Below are positions 11,241 to 20,466 of a DNA stretch of 64,000 nucleotides, one piece after another. The DNA is from Amorphophallus konjac (lineage: Eukaryota > Streptophyta > Magnoliopsida > Alismatales > Araceae). The notes under the pieces are model-generated. The model ran no database searches. It saw only the letters and a list, made by a program, of their open reading frames with translations, and was not told where the DNA came from. Made by a program: the position numbers and the translations under genes. Position 1 is the first letter of the stretch, and each line of letters opens with the position of its first letter. The DNA is taken from assembly GCA_022559845.1 (NCBI GenBank), contig CM040126.1:124162886-124226885 (forward strand). Direction: 5' to 3'.

Positions 11241-12834
11241 CACTTGTCATCCCAATTGAACTTGACCCCCGGCTTAGTAAGCTCGTAAAACGGCCTACAT
11301 CTTTGTGAATGCTGGGAGACGAAGCGGTGAATAAATTGCAACCTCCCGATTAATCCTCGAACTTCCTTCAAATTCTTGGGAGGAGGCATGTCTCTGATGG
11401 CCTTCGCCTTATTGGGATCAACTTCAATTCCCCTTTTGCTGACAATAAATCCAAGCAACTTCCCTTATGAAACACCAAATACACACTTTTTGGAGTTCAT
11501 TTTCAACTGATATTCTCGTGATCTTTGCAAGACTTTAGCTAAGACCCCAGGATGCTCAATCCTTGTTCTTGATTTTACCACCAGGTCATCCACATACACC
11601 TCAATATAAATATGGATCATATCATGAAAAATTGCCATCATTGCCCTCTGATAGGTGGCTCCAGCATTCTTGAGTCCAAAAGGCATGACCACATAGCAGT
11701 AAGTACCCCATGGTGTAGTGAACGATGTTTTCTCCTGGTCTTCTTCAGCCAGGCGAATTTGATTGTAACCTGAAAAACCGTCCATGAAAGAGAGAGTCTC
11801 AAATCCTGCCGTATTATCAATCAAAACATCAATATGAGGGAGGGGGAAGTCATCTTTAGGACACGCACGGTTGAGGTCCCGAAAGTCTATACAAATCTGA
11901 ACCTTTCCATCTTTCTTCATGACTGGGACGATGTTAGCCACCCAGTTAGGATAGAGGACAACTCTAACAAATCTAGCCTTATGGAGCTTGTCGACCTCTT
12001 CTTTCATCTTTAAAGCTATGTTAGGGTGGAAACGCCTCAACCGTTGCTTGACCGGGACAGACCCTGGCTTAAGTGTAAGCCGATGTTCAACGAGCACAGG
12101 GTCTAATCCAGGCATATCCTCATAACTCCACGCAAACGTGTCCTTGTATTCTTGAAGTATCAAAATAAGCGCTTCCTCTTCGGAGGGCAGCAAATTCTTG
12201 CTGATGAGGACAATCCTAGGGTCTTCCTTGGTACCCAAATTAACTTCTTTGGTAGGCTCTTCTACGGAGGCTGATGGTTCATCGAATCTTCTCATGCCAC
12301 TGGCAAAGGCATCAGCCTCGTCCTTATATTCTTCATAACTTTCATCCCCCTCTTCAATAGGGTCTTCATCATTCATAATCTCATAGACACCAAAACCCTC
12401 ATAAGAAACATTAGTATCCTCATATTCCAACTCTGGCAGGATGATCGGATTTTTCAAAAATTCGGGAAGAGCTAAACAAGCCTGGCACCTTCTGGCTAAC
12501 TCCAACAGAAATCTACGCGGAATCTGCTTACCGTTGGACTTCTTATGAAAATCTACCCCATGAATTTTATTAGAAGAAGAGGAGCAACTAGCTTGATTAG
12601 AATAAGCTGAAAAGGAGGAAGGAGGTGAAGAAGTGGATACAGAAGGAGGTACAGAAGGAGACCCCTCACCAGAGGGGGAGAAAGGATTTATCAATGAATC
12701 ATGGAAGAGTGGCCCCTGGGTCGGGACACACTTGGAAAAGAGATAAGAAGTCTCCTCAACGGAGATGGAGGATTGAAGAGTTAGAATTTTGGCATTTTTT
12801 TTTCATTTTTATCTTTATCTTCATTTTTATTTTC
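11241..12834 (-). pseudogene. pol: Truncated reverse transcriptase of Tat-A
   Basis: RT similarity runs from about 12200 to 11241 on the minus strand. It includes EVDKLHKARFVR, WVANIVPVMKKDGK, CIDFRDLNRACPKDDFPLP, FMDGFSGYNQI, MPFGLKNAGATYQRAM and the catalytic VYVDDLVVKS. A TAA at about 11462-11464 follows the CVFGVS motif; beyond it GKLLGFIVSKRGIEVDPNK and the start of the thumb/connection continue in frame. The similarity stops dead at 11241, at the junction with the PMD gene. No RNase H or integrase exists in the element. The frame differs from gag-protease and is separated from it by a low-complexity T/A-rich stretch (12695-13110). Ogre elements are known to have an intron at this place, so this may be intron rather than frameshift; I could not fix both splice sites. 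Confidence 0.85.
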
Positions 12835-15800
12835 CTATTCTAGAAGAAGGCAATGTGAAGGGAGAATAGTAGGAGGAGTGGAGATTGAAAGTTTGGAGAA
12901 AGATTGAATCAAAGATGACCCGCGCGGGGGTGTGATGGAGAATTTGGAGAATTGCTCGAGGAGCAAGGGAGGAATCGGGAGAGAAACTTGCAGTGAATCT
13001 GGATGACAGCTGACCATAATCGGAGGCGATCTCGGCACTCGACCAAACCAATGAGAATATAAATAAACAAGAAGAGACGGATGCATGGAAGTGAGGGAAA
13101 AGAGGCCAGCCCACAGCCTGTCTATTGTAAAACCTTCTTCATATGGAACATCTGGCTCTCCGGTGTCAGTGTAGTCACTCAGCAACTGCCTCTTATCTGT
13201 AATCACAGCCGGCTTTTCAATCAATTCATGTATTAGTGGCGGCCATTCCGGATCAATCGGCATAAAGAGACGGCTTAAGGCAATAGTAATGTCATTCATA
13301 TCAAACCATCTATACCAGTCACACTCTGGATCATCCATCTTCCTTCTTTTATCAGGACTTAAGGACTCCAGGGCTTTATAAGTGGCCAATGGTGCAATAT
13401 GGCGAGCAAACTGTCTCGCATGAACATCTTGACAGTCTAGAATGGAGGTGATTATTGTAGTCTGCTCATGATTCTGAACGCCACCTGTGACAAAATGTGT
13501 CTTCAATGTCCAAATAAGCGGCTGGCGATCTGTCTTCAAGGTGGATGTCATAACTGCCCATGGTTCATCTTCATTTTTGCCCGGCCCTTTGTAGCCCAGG
13601 CCGCCTCGTGTAATCAATTTTTGAGGCTTAATAGGCCTAGTCCTGCCTTGACAACTGGCACCCAGACCTTTGCCGTTTTGATACCCCATTTTCATTAGAA
13701 TCTTCCAGCCAGGGGTGTTTATCATGCTTTTCTTCTTCTTCCCCTTGGAAGGCAAGGGTGTCATAGCAATTGTCGTGACTGTCTTAGGTGGCATCGGCCT
13801 TGGGTGAGGGATGTCCAGCACTGATAGCAACGGCTTGTTGGCAGGCCAGATGGAAGGAACTGATGAAGCCAAGTGTATATCTTCCTCTGGCAGAATTGGC
13901 ATACTGGTAACTTTGATGATGCGGCCCTTGTGTGGAAACTTGAGGCATTGATGATTTGTGGAGGGCACTGCGTCGAGCTGTTGAATATAGGGGCGGCCCA
14001 GAATGCCATTAAATGTTGGATCCATATCCAAAATGTGGAAATCGACCGTGATTGTGGCTGGACCCAAACTGACTTTTAATGTGATCATGTCTAGAGGAGG
14101 CTTCTTGGTATTGTCGTATGCTGTGACCGTTATGGTAGATGGCCGAATCAGGTTTTCAGGAATGCCGCACATCTTCAAAGTGCTTGGTGGCAAAATATTG
14201 ATAGATGCCCCAGTGTCCACCAGACATTGTTTCACCGCCACCTTATTAATGTCCACTGTAATACATAGAGCATATTTCCTTGCTGAGAGTGGTGCCAGTT
14301 CATGCTCATGAAAAGTAATCGCCGGCTGACTGCTAGCGGGCGTTAATACTATGGTTATCTGCTCGATAGGGATGTCCTCATTGACCATGACCTTCTGCAA
14401 ATATTCCTTCAGAGCTAATTGGTGAGTGACTGACCTCTTAATCAATTCCAGAATGGAAATTCTTGCTGGAGTTTGGTCAAGATGCTTTAACAAATCATAC
14501 TGAGTACCCGGCATGGACTCTTGCTCCTGTTCTTGTTCATTAGGCCCCTGCACGGGCTCTTGCTCTCTCTGGGGAAAGATGCGCTGGAACATCCGTCCAC
14601 TGCGGAGCGGTGCCATGTTTTGCCGTGCCTCTGTCGGGGCAAGTAAGGGAGGATTGGAAGAAGAGGAGGGTGTATTGGCATTAAGAAGCGGCGGAGAGGT
14701 GTTTAAAGAAGGCGACCCCGTAGGGGGTGTTGGTGAGGAGTTCAATGAAGAAGCCCCCGCAGGAGGCGTAGGAGTAAGAAGGGGTGCCCGAGTATGGGGA
14801 GAGTTAATAGGTGGAATGAGGAGAGATCTGGGTACGAAGGATGAGGGAACTGATGGCAGAGGGATCCTTGTTGGTGGAGGAGTAGTGGTGGTGGATGTTG
14901 GTGATGGGCGGATAAGGAGTGGTCTAGACGGTAAATGTGAAGGGTTAGTAGTGGATGGCGAAGTTTGCTGCATGGTAGGCTGCGGAGGCGGTAGGTGGGT
15001 AAGGAGAGGTCGGGTTGGCAAGGTTGGAGAATTGGTGGGGCGCAAAAGGGAACGGCTTAATTGGGGAGTAGAAGAAGATGGAAGGGTGCGCAAGAGGCGC
15101 GGAGGTTGATTTGGATTATGATTAAATGCCCCGACAGAGGCGTTTTCTTCATGCCATCCCTGTCCTCTCTCCACCTCACGGAGAGACGTGACAGGGTTCA
15201 CGTGCTGATTTGGCGGGTGCTCCGGCAATGGATTGTGGACAATCCCCATATTCTGCTGAGGTGCTGGAGCTTGCTGTTGCGGCTGTGGAGCTGGTTGTTG
15301 TGGCTGTTGAGCCTGCTGTTGCCGAGGAGGCTTTCTTTCTTTCATAGTGGCGATAAACTGTCTCATCTCATCCCAATTAATGCCACCCTGGTCATTTAAA
15401 TCATAAATGTAATCTTTGAAGTGGAAGCAACGATCAATGTTATGACCAGGGGAGCGGTGAAAGACACAGTAGCGGGACGTGTCAACATTAGCGGGCCACA
15501 CTGCCCTTTCCTTTGGTAGCATGAGCAAGTTGGCGGCCATTAAGACATTGAAAATATCCGGGAGACTTTCTGGCAGTGGAGGATAGTGGGCCCTTTTGGG
15601 GCCTAGTGGTCTCCTTTGATGTTGTTGTTGCGGTCCATAGTTAGTGGGTGGCGGTACTTGGTGGTATTGTGGCGGAGCTGGAGGGTCTGCGCGGGGCGTT
15701 TGGTTTTGTGGTGGAGCAAAGAAAGGTTGAGGTGCGAATTGGTGTTGTGGTGGCGAGTTGAAGAGAGTGCTTTGCTGTGGAGGTGGCGGGGGTCGTGGGT

Positions 15801-17079
15801 TAGATTGGCAAAAAGGTGTGGGGTTGCCGACCGCGCCAACCTGCTCATTGATGACGGTGCCCTCAGTCGTGGGCCCGCTATTGTTGACATTTGTATTTTT
15901 CTTGAACAACTTTGGCTTTGGTTCAAACATGCCCATGATGGGCGAATCCTTCATTTGAGTTTGAATATAACGAGCTCTTTCATAGAGCTCCTCCATGGTT
16001 GTCAATCTGTTCATGGCTAATATGTGCCGGAACTGAGGGGTTGCATTGGATATAATCATCTTAACCTGTTCCAGTTCAGACAACGTATCTTTCAACTTTT
16101 CGGCCATTGATCGCCACCTATCAGCAAATATTATGAAGTCCTCCTCGGGCTTCATTTTCTCTGCAACCAAATCTGTAACTGAAAGGGAGGGTCCAACCCG
16201 GTCCCTGTACTTCTGCAAGAATTTCCTTTGAACCACATCAAAATTGCTGGCATCTGCGGGTTCCAAGGAATAAAACCACTCGAGGGCTAGCCCCTCTAAA
16301 GATCTTCTAAACAAATAAGCCAAAGAGGCCTTATTATCTTGCCAAAAGGAGGTCTCGTACATGAAATCCTTCAAATGAATAAAAGGATTGCCAGTTCCAT
16401 TGTATCGCCGAAAATTCGGCATCTCAGAAGGCGGCAGATGGAAAACTGGCAGTGTAGGGAGAGAGATCTCTGGGGCATTCTTGGCTGCAGTAACTTTCTT
16501 AAGTTGCTCTTCCATGCTGGCCAACTTTTGGAGCAGTAGAACATTGGTGTCGGACTCGACCGGGGCCGGATTTTGAATGAAAGAATTTGGTATAGGCGTC
16601 CGTAGAATTCGGGGAGGTTGGAGAAACTGAGGCCTAACTGCTGAGTAGCTTGCCTGTTGGGCCGGCATGGCCGCACCAGGCGTTGGTGGACAAGAGGAGG
16701 GTTTGTGCAAGACCTCCTGGTCATTAGTGAGGTGATGGCCACTCTCGGCCGGAGGGGGATTGGAGGATGAAGAGGGAACAGACTTCCCTTTCAAAGCAGC
16801 ATGAACTGCCTGCCGCTGGGAGTCATCTAATTGAGATAGAGCATTAATCAACTCAGTGACATTGAAAGATGGGGAGGGGTTCCCCGAAGTGTTGGAGGGT
16901 AAAGCCTGAGAAGAGGGCACAACCTCTTGAGTAGTGGTATCAACCACATGAACTTGAGGATAATGAGAATGAGGAGGAGGGTAATTCCCCTCATGATAGA
17001 TAGAATCTTGGGGAACCTCATAGGATTGACCAAAAACGTTCTCCTCCACATCATCATAGGAATATCCGTAGCTTGTCAT
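12835..17079 (-). CDS. gag-pro: gag-protease polyprotein of Tat-A with G-patch
   Basis: The frame is open for about 1414 aa from the ATG at 17079 (MTSYGYSYDD). An upstream in-frame ATG at 17151 is less likely, since the Tat-B homologue starts at the equivalent place. Order: a Q/P-rich N-terminus; the gag core around residues 220-330 (NFRRYNGTGNPFIHLKDF, LALEWFYSL); a C-x2-H-x4-H-x4-C knuckle (CVFHRSPGHNIDRC) near 540, the His-for-Cys variant usual in Tat gag; a long proline/serine linker; retropepsin near 950 (CLVDTGASINIL, then GILGRPYI); and a G-patch near 1125 (GWKILMKMGYQNGKGLG). The last ~100 residues, after EEGFTIDRLWAG, look like translated intron or frameshifted sequence. The frame has no internal stop although pol is destroyed. 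Confidence 0.85.
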   Translation of the reverse strand: MTSYGYSYDDVEENVFGQSYEVPQDSIYHEGNYPPPHSHYPQVHVVDTTTQEVVPSSQALPSNTSGNPSPSFNVTELINALSQLDDSQRQAVHAALKGKSVPSSSSNPPPAESGHHLTNDQEVLHKPSSCPPTPGAAMPAQQASYSAVRPQFLQPPRILRTPIPNSFIQNPAPVESDTNVLLLQKLASMEEQLKKVTAAKNAPEISLPTLPVFHLPPSEMPNFRRYNGTGNPFIHLKDFMYETSFWQDNKASLAYLFRRSLEGLALEWFYSLEPADASNFDVVQRKFLQKYRDRVGPSLSVTDLVAEKMKPEEDFIIFADRWRSMAEKLKDTLSELEQVKMIISNATPQFRHILAMNRLTTMEELYERARYIQTQMKDSPIMGMFEPKPKLFKKNTNVNNSGPTTEGTVINEQVGAVGNPTPFCQSNPRPPPPPQQSTLFNSPPQHQFAPQPFFAPPQNQTPRADPPAPPQYHQVPPPTNYGPQQQHQRRPLGPKRAHYPPLPESLPDIFNVLMAANLLMLPKERAVWPANVDTSRYCVFHRSPGHNIDRCFHFKDYIYDLNDQGGINWDEMRQFIATMKERKPPRQQQAQQPQQPAPQPQQQAPAPQQNMGIVHNPLPEHPPNQHVNPVTSLREVERGQGWHEENASVGAFNHNPNQPPRLLRTLPSSSTPQLSRSLLRPTNSPTLPTRPLLTHLPPPQPTMQQTSPSTTNPSHLPSRPLLIRPSPTSTTTTPPPTRIPLPSVPSSFVPRSLLIPPINSPHTRAPLLTPTPPAGASSLNSSPTPPTGSPSLNTSPPLLNANTPSSSSNPPLLAPTEARQNMAPLRSGRMFQRIFPQREQEPVQGPNEQEQEQESMPGTQYDLLKHLDQTPARISILELIKRSVTHQLALKEYLQKVMVNEDIPIEQITIVLTPASSQPAITFHEHELAPLSARKYALCITVDINKVAVKQCLVDTGASINILPPSTLKMCGIPENLIRPSTITVTAYDNTKKPPLDMITLKVSLGPATITVDFHILDMDPTFNGILGRPYIQQLDAVPSTNHQCLKFPHKGRIIKVTSMPILPEEDIHLASSVPSIWPANKPLLSVLDIPHPRPMPPKTVTTIAMTPLPSKGKKKKSMINTPGWKILMKMGYQNGKGLGASCQGRTRPIKPQKLITRGGLGYKGPGKNEDEPWAVMTSTLKTDRQPLIWTLKTHFVTGGVQNHEQTTIITSILDCQDVHARQFARHIAPLATYKALESLSPDKRRKMDDPECDWYRWFDMNDITIALSRLFMPIDPEWPPLIHELIEKPAVITDKRQLLSDYTDTGEPDVPYEEGFTIDRLWAGLFSLTSMHPSLLVYLYSHWFGRVPRSPPIMVSCHPDSLQVSLPIPPLLLEQFSKFSITPPRGSSLIQSFSKLSISTPPTILPSHCLLLE

Positions 17080-17688
17080 GTTGATAATCTTACCTGAATG
17101 GAGTTGCATGCTTAAAAGGAGAGAAAGCTTTATGAAGGAATTATCACACAATCAATCACCCAATCGAAACAAGCTTAAGCAAATCAACCCAACCAAGTTT
17201 ATGCAATCAAGTTGAGATGAATGCAAGATTTTAGTGTTATGTTTGAGATTAGAGTGAGTTAAATTGTAGAATAATTCACTCCTCTTTGCAAAGTGAAACC
17301 TAGTTTGGATCCAAGTGTAGTCTCCGGGTTAACTAGGTTCTCTCTCTTCTTACCAATGATAGGTTCTCTAAACTCCGGGTACTTCAAAGGTACAACCAGC
17401 CCAGCGTCCGTGAGGGAATCCACGGGTGCGGGGACTTACGGAGGTCTTGGAAAAGGGATTTTCGGTCCAAAGAGACGGAATGCTCAATGGAGGGTTGTCC
17501 CGATTCCAAGAGAGGTGTGTGGAATCCTAGTGTAGAGAGAGGAGGTCTCTTAACCAAATGCCACAAAATGTAGTATAAGATAAGCCAATCACAGCAATAT
17601 AATCAAATAATCAATGTAAGTATGAATCCAGCATGAATAGATAGACACATCAAAGCTCTGTAAACACACAGGAAAGAGGCGACGTAGC
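17080..17688 (-). other. Tat-A leader with conserved two-hairpin block (17389-17499)
   Basis: This untranslated leader between PBS and gag contains a block shared with Tat-B (32463-32575) and, unexpectedly, with the Tekay-like LTR (20224-20335). Coordinates here are plus strand. Hairpin 1 is GCGTCCGTG (17404-17412), loop AGGGAATC, CACGGGTGC (17421-17429). Hairpin 2 is CCA-AA-GAG (17467-17474), loop ACGGAATG, CTC-AA-TGG (17483-17490). Between them CTTACGGAGGTCT is conserved. Function is unknown; it could be a packaging, translation or promoter element. See findings for the stem covariation. Confidence 0.65.
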
Positions 17689-18010
17689 GACAGTCGCTAT
17701 CAATAAAAGAGACGACAGCGTAGCTGTCGTGAATCACTGGGAGAGGCTCACAGACAATGCAAAAATGCACCTTGATGTGGGGCGCTAAATATGATAAAGA
17801 CGCCTCTTACAGAGGGCGTCAAATGTGAGTGGTGCGCATGATCGACGAAAAACGTGCCTTGGTGCGAGGCGCTGCCAAATAAAAAGACGCCCGAGGGGAG
17901 GGCGCAAATTCACAGAAGCAGCAGATATGATGAAAGACGCCTTCGTGGAAGACGTTAAACAGAAAACAGACGCCCTGTATGGAGGCGTTAAATAAAAAGG
18001 TGCCTTTGTG
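17689..18010. repeat. ACGCC/GGCGT inverted-word array in the Tat-A leader
   Basis: About seven words lie in AT-rich linkers, such as GACGCCTCTTACAGAGGGCG, GACGCCCGAGGGGAGGGCGC and GACGCCCTGTATGGAGGCGT. They sit between the conserved two-hairpin block and the PBS. Immediately to the right (18060-18235) is a short G-rich set of GGGCACRCGTGGGTGCCAA repeats (about four copies) with its own inverted halves; Tat-B has a related set at 33125-33235. Confidence 0.75.
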
Positions 18011-18244
18011 AAAGGCGTTAATTAAAAAAAATAGCAATAGATTAATCACAAGCTGGCTGATCCCGGGGAGTGTGCAGTGTGCACAGTGGAGGGTGCCCGT
18101 GGGGCACAAAGGAGGGGTACCGTGGGTACCAAAGGGAAAGGGCACGCGTGGGTGCCAAAGGGGAAAGGGCACACGTGGGTGCCAATGGGAAAGGGCACGC
18201 GTGGGTGCCAATAGGAAAGGTGTAATCAACAGAAAAATAGTGGA

Positions 18245-18263
18245 GGTCCCACCGTGATCGCCA
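18245..18263 (-). promoter_or_regulatory. Primer-binding site of Tat-A
   Basis: The minus strand reads TGGCGATCACGGTGGGACC three bases inside the 5' LTR end. It is a diverged form of the TGGCG...GGGGA site seen in Tat/Ogre elements. Tat-B has the identical 19 bases at 33257-33275, and Tat-C has a related site at 39433-39451. The exact tRNA was not identified. Confidence 0.7.
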
Positions 18264-18266
18264 ATT

Positions 18267-19570
18267 TGTGAATCATGGAAAATAATCCACTTTTAAGAAA
18301 AATAGGCATAGTGCATAAGAAGAATAATGAAAAAGGGAGTAAAAGAGCACGTGGTGCTACTAAGGAGAGTGATCGCCAGAGGGGTTACCTCAATAAGAAG
18401 AAAAGATGATCGCGAATACCTGGTGGTAATAGGATGCGGGATGGATGTGGGTTCCTTCCTCCACCTTCTATCGGCCGGCCGATGAAGGGGGTTTTTCCTC
18501 TTTGATTACCTTTGAACAAAGAACAAAAAAATAAAAGAAAAGGAGATCAGCCAAACGTGAGTGTAGTATCAATCCAAAGATGAAAGATGGTGATGAAAGA
18601 AGAGCATAAAGTATGCACCTTTTGTTTGTTTTAAAACCCCTAGAGAATAAGGGAGAGGAAAAGAGATGCAATGAAAAACTAATGCAAGGAAAAAGCTATA
18701 CAATGATGAACAGAGATGAATGAAGACAACAAACGAAGATAAAAAAAGATCCCTGCTATTCCTGTAAACAGTAAAGGGAAAACACTTTGGATGCGGCAGC
18801 AGGAGGAAGCAGAGAGCTTCTGTATGTATACGTGCGTCTAACCTCTGTAACAACTCATAACTCACGATTCTTTCTTAACAGCTCTGCTTCTAACCTTGCA
18901 CCCGTTAACCTCCCTATAACCTCGCGCGAGATCAACCAGGGGACTCTTTTATAGGGTTTCGATCAAGATAAACACAGATTTGGGAAGATAAGAATAGGTA
19001 GTGGTCATCAATGGCAAGGACTATAGTTCCCAGATCGAGCAAGGTGATCAAGAAAGGCAGGGAACTCTTTAGGAAATGTGAGTTTAAGCAGAACACGAAA
19101 GGGTGAGACACGACCTACCAAAGGGCGTCAATTACAAATTGACGACCACCTCCAGGGTGTTAATTCAAAACACGACCGGGATAAAGGCGTCACTTCCTGG
19201 ATTCAATTTTGGTAATAAAAGCCTTCATAAAAAAATGTAAAGAGACGCCTGCAGCAATGGCGTTAAACAAAAACACGCCCTATGGAAGGACGTTAATCAT
19301 TGATTTTCCAATTTGAGCGATACTCGTAAAATACCAGGAATTGACGCCCTTCCCTGTGGTCGTCCTTTCTTAAGAACACGCCCCAGATTAGGGCGCTATT
19401 TAAAACACGCCCCTCTTCAAGTCGTTAATCACCAAAAACCCAAGAATAAATCATAAAAACACACAAAAATAGAAAAACTTTATATTATAGAAATATTAAA
19501 GTTCACTTTGGGGCGTTAACATAGTGACATGAGATTTGATCAACATAGCGTCAATTTTGGCGTGTCTACA
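18267..19570 (-). repeat. 5' LTR of Tat-A
   Basis: This is the right copy of the 1.3-kb LTR (TGTGAATC...GTCTACA), next to the PBS, so it is the 5' LTR. It is flanked on the right by the duplication TATAT (19571-19575). The end nearest 19570 carries the same inverted-word array as the left copy. No gene is visible. Confidence 0.92.
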
Positions 19571-20223
19571 TATATCAATAAAGTCATTCATGTCATGAGA
19601 TAATGGCTATTAACAAGCAAGTACTTTGCCCATTCCGGGCCACGCAAGTCGTATCAAGTCAATCAAGTCAAGCACGTGAGAGAGAGATAGAGATATAGTG
19701 GAGATGTCGTAGATTCAAGCAAGTACTTCGGTGCAATGTCACACCGTGATCAATATAACTCCCATGGGGACAAGTACTTTCGGGTGCTCCTCCCAGGACC
19801 AGATCGGGCCCTATATGCGCTGACATTGTTACATGTAATATCTAGACAACCACTTTATGTATAGCCATGGAATTCCAAGAACAAACTCATGTAAGATATC
19901 AAGATAGATTTGTGGATAGGTTCCACGGAATTCAACGAAATAGCTTTTAGAGTTCAAAAATCGATAATGACGGTATAGTCATGAGTGTCGATAAAACTGG
20001 GTAGATTTAGTTCCCCAATTGGGTACCATAATAAATAGGTATCCATATACATGGATGGTCACCCATTTGATATAGAATTGAGGTCCACAAGAACAGCATA
20101 TCAATGATATGATGTCCACATTCCATTAAGAATATACTCATGATATCCACATAGCATATCATGAGGGCCGGTATACCATGTTTCTAAAGAGTGACATGGC
20201 AAAATAGTGTAAAGGGTTTTTAT

Positions 20224-20335
20224 GGTACAACCTGCTCAGTCGGCCTTGAGGGAATCCAAGGCTCGAGGAGTCTTACGGAGGTCTCTATGACTAACTTGCT
20301 AGTCCAAAGGAACGGAATGTCCAATGGAGAGCTTG
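20224..20335 (-). other. Two-hairpin block inside the Tekay-like LTR
   Basis: It has the same order as in Tat-A and Tat-B: GGTACAACC, hairpin 1, CTTACGGAGGTCT, hairpin 2. Hairpin 1 is GGCCTTG (20242-20248), loop AGGGAATC, CAAGGCT (20257-20263). Hairpin 2 is CCA-AA-GGA (20304-20311), loop ACGGAATG, TCC-AA-TGG (20320-20327). Loops are identical to those of the Tat elements but stems differ in a compensated way. Confidence 0.65.
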
Positions 20336-20413
20336 TAGGTCACCGAGAATTGAGGGGTAATGCGATAACCATCGTGAAATATGGGACTATATTCACGGAA
20401 TGGAACATAGTGC

Positions 20414-20415
<2 letters not shown>

Positions 20416-20466
<51 letters not shown>
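20416..20466. repeat. (TA)n microsatellite
   Basis: About 25 TA dinucleotides with a single interruption (TATGTATA). It lies in the Tekay-like LTR just beyond the two-hairpin block. On the minus strand it could supply a TATA element, but this is speculative. Confidence 0.9.

Larger units (their letters stand above)
3208..19570 (-). mobile_element. 'Tat-A': Ogre/Tat-like Ty3/gypsy element carrying two antisense genes
   Basis: Two LTRs of about 1305 bp (3208-4512 and 18267-19570) both run TGTGAATC...GTCTACA and are flanked by the 5-bp direct duplication TATAT. That is a textbook complete insertion. The PBS next to the right LTR puts the sense strand on minus. From right to left the element has 5' LTR, PBS, leader, gag-protease (with G-patch), and RT ending abruptly at about 11241. 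Then, on the plus strand, come a PMD pseudogene and a DUF7745-like gene, followed by a non-coding 3' region and the 3' LTR. RNase H and integrase are absent, so it cannot transpose on its own. I see roughly 30 differences between its LTRs, about 2%, much more than in Tat-B. Confidence 0.9.

Noticed and set aside
12695..13135. A defined Ogre-type intron between gag-protease and RT of Tat-A
   Set aside because: The place is right and the frames differ, but every donor/acceptor pair I tried met a stop or gave the wrong phase, so I do not call coordinates.
14513..15109. A 198-codon Gly-rich frame on the plus strand
   Set aside because: It is the complementary shadow of the proline-rich linker in Tat-A gag.
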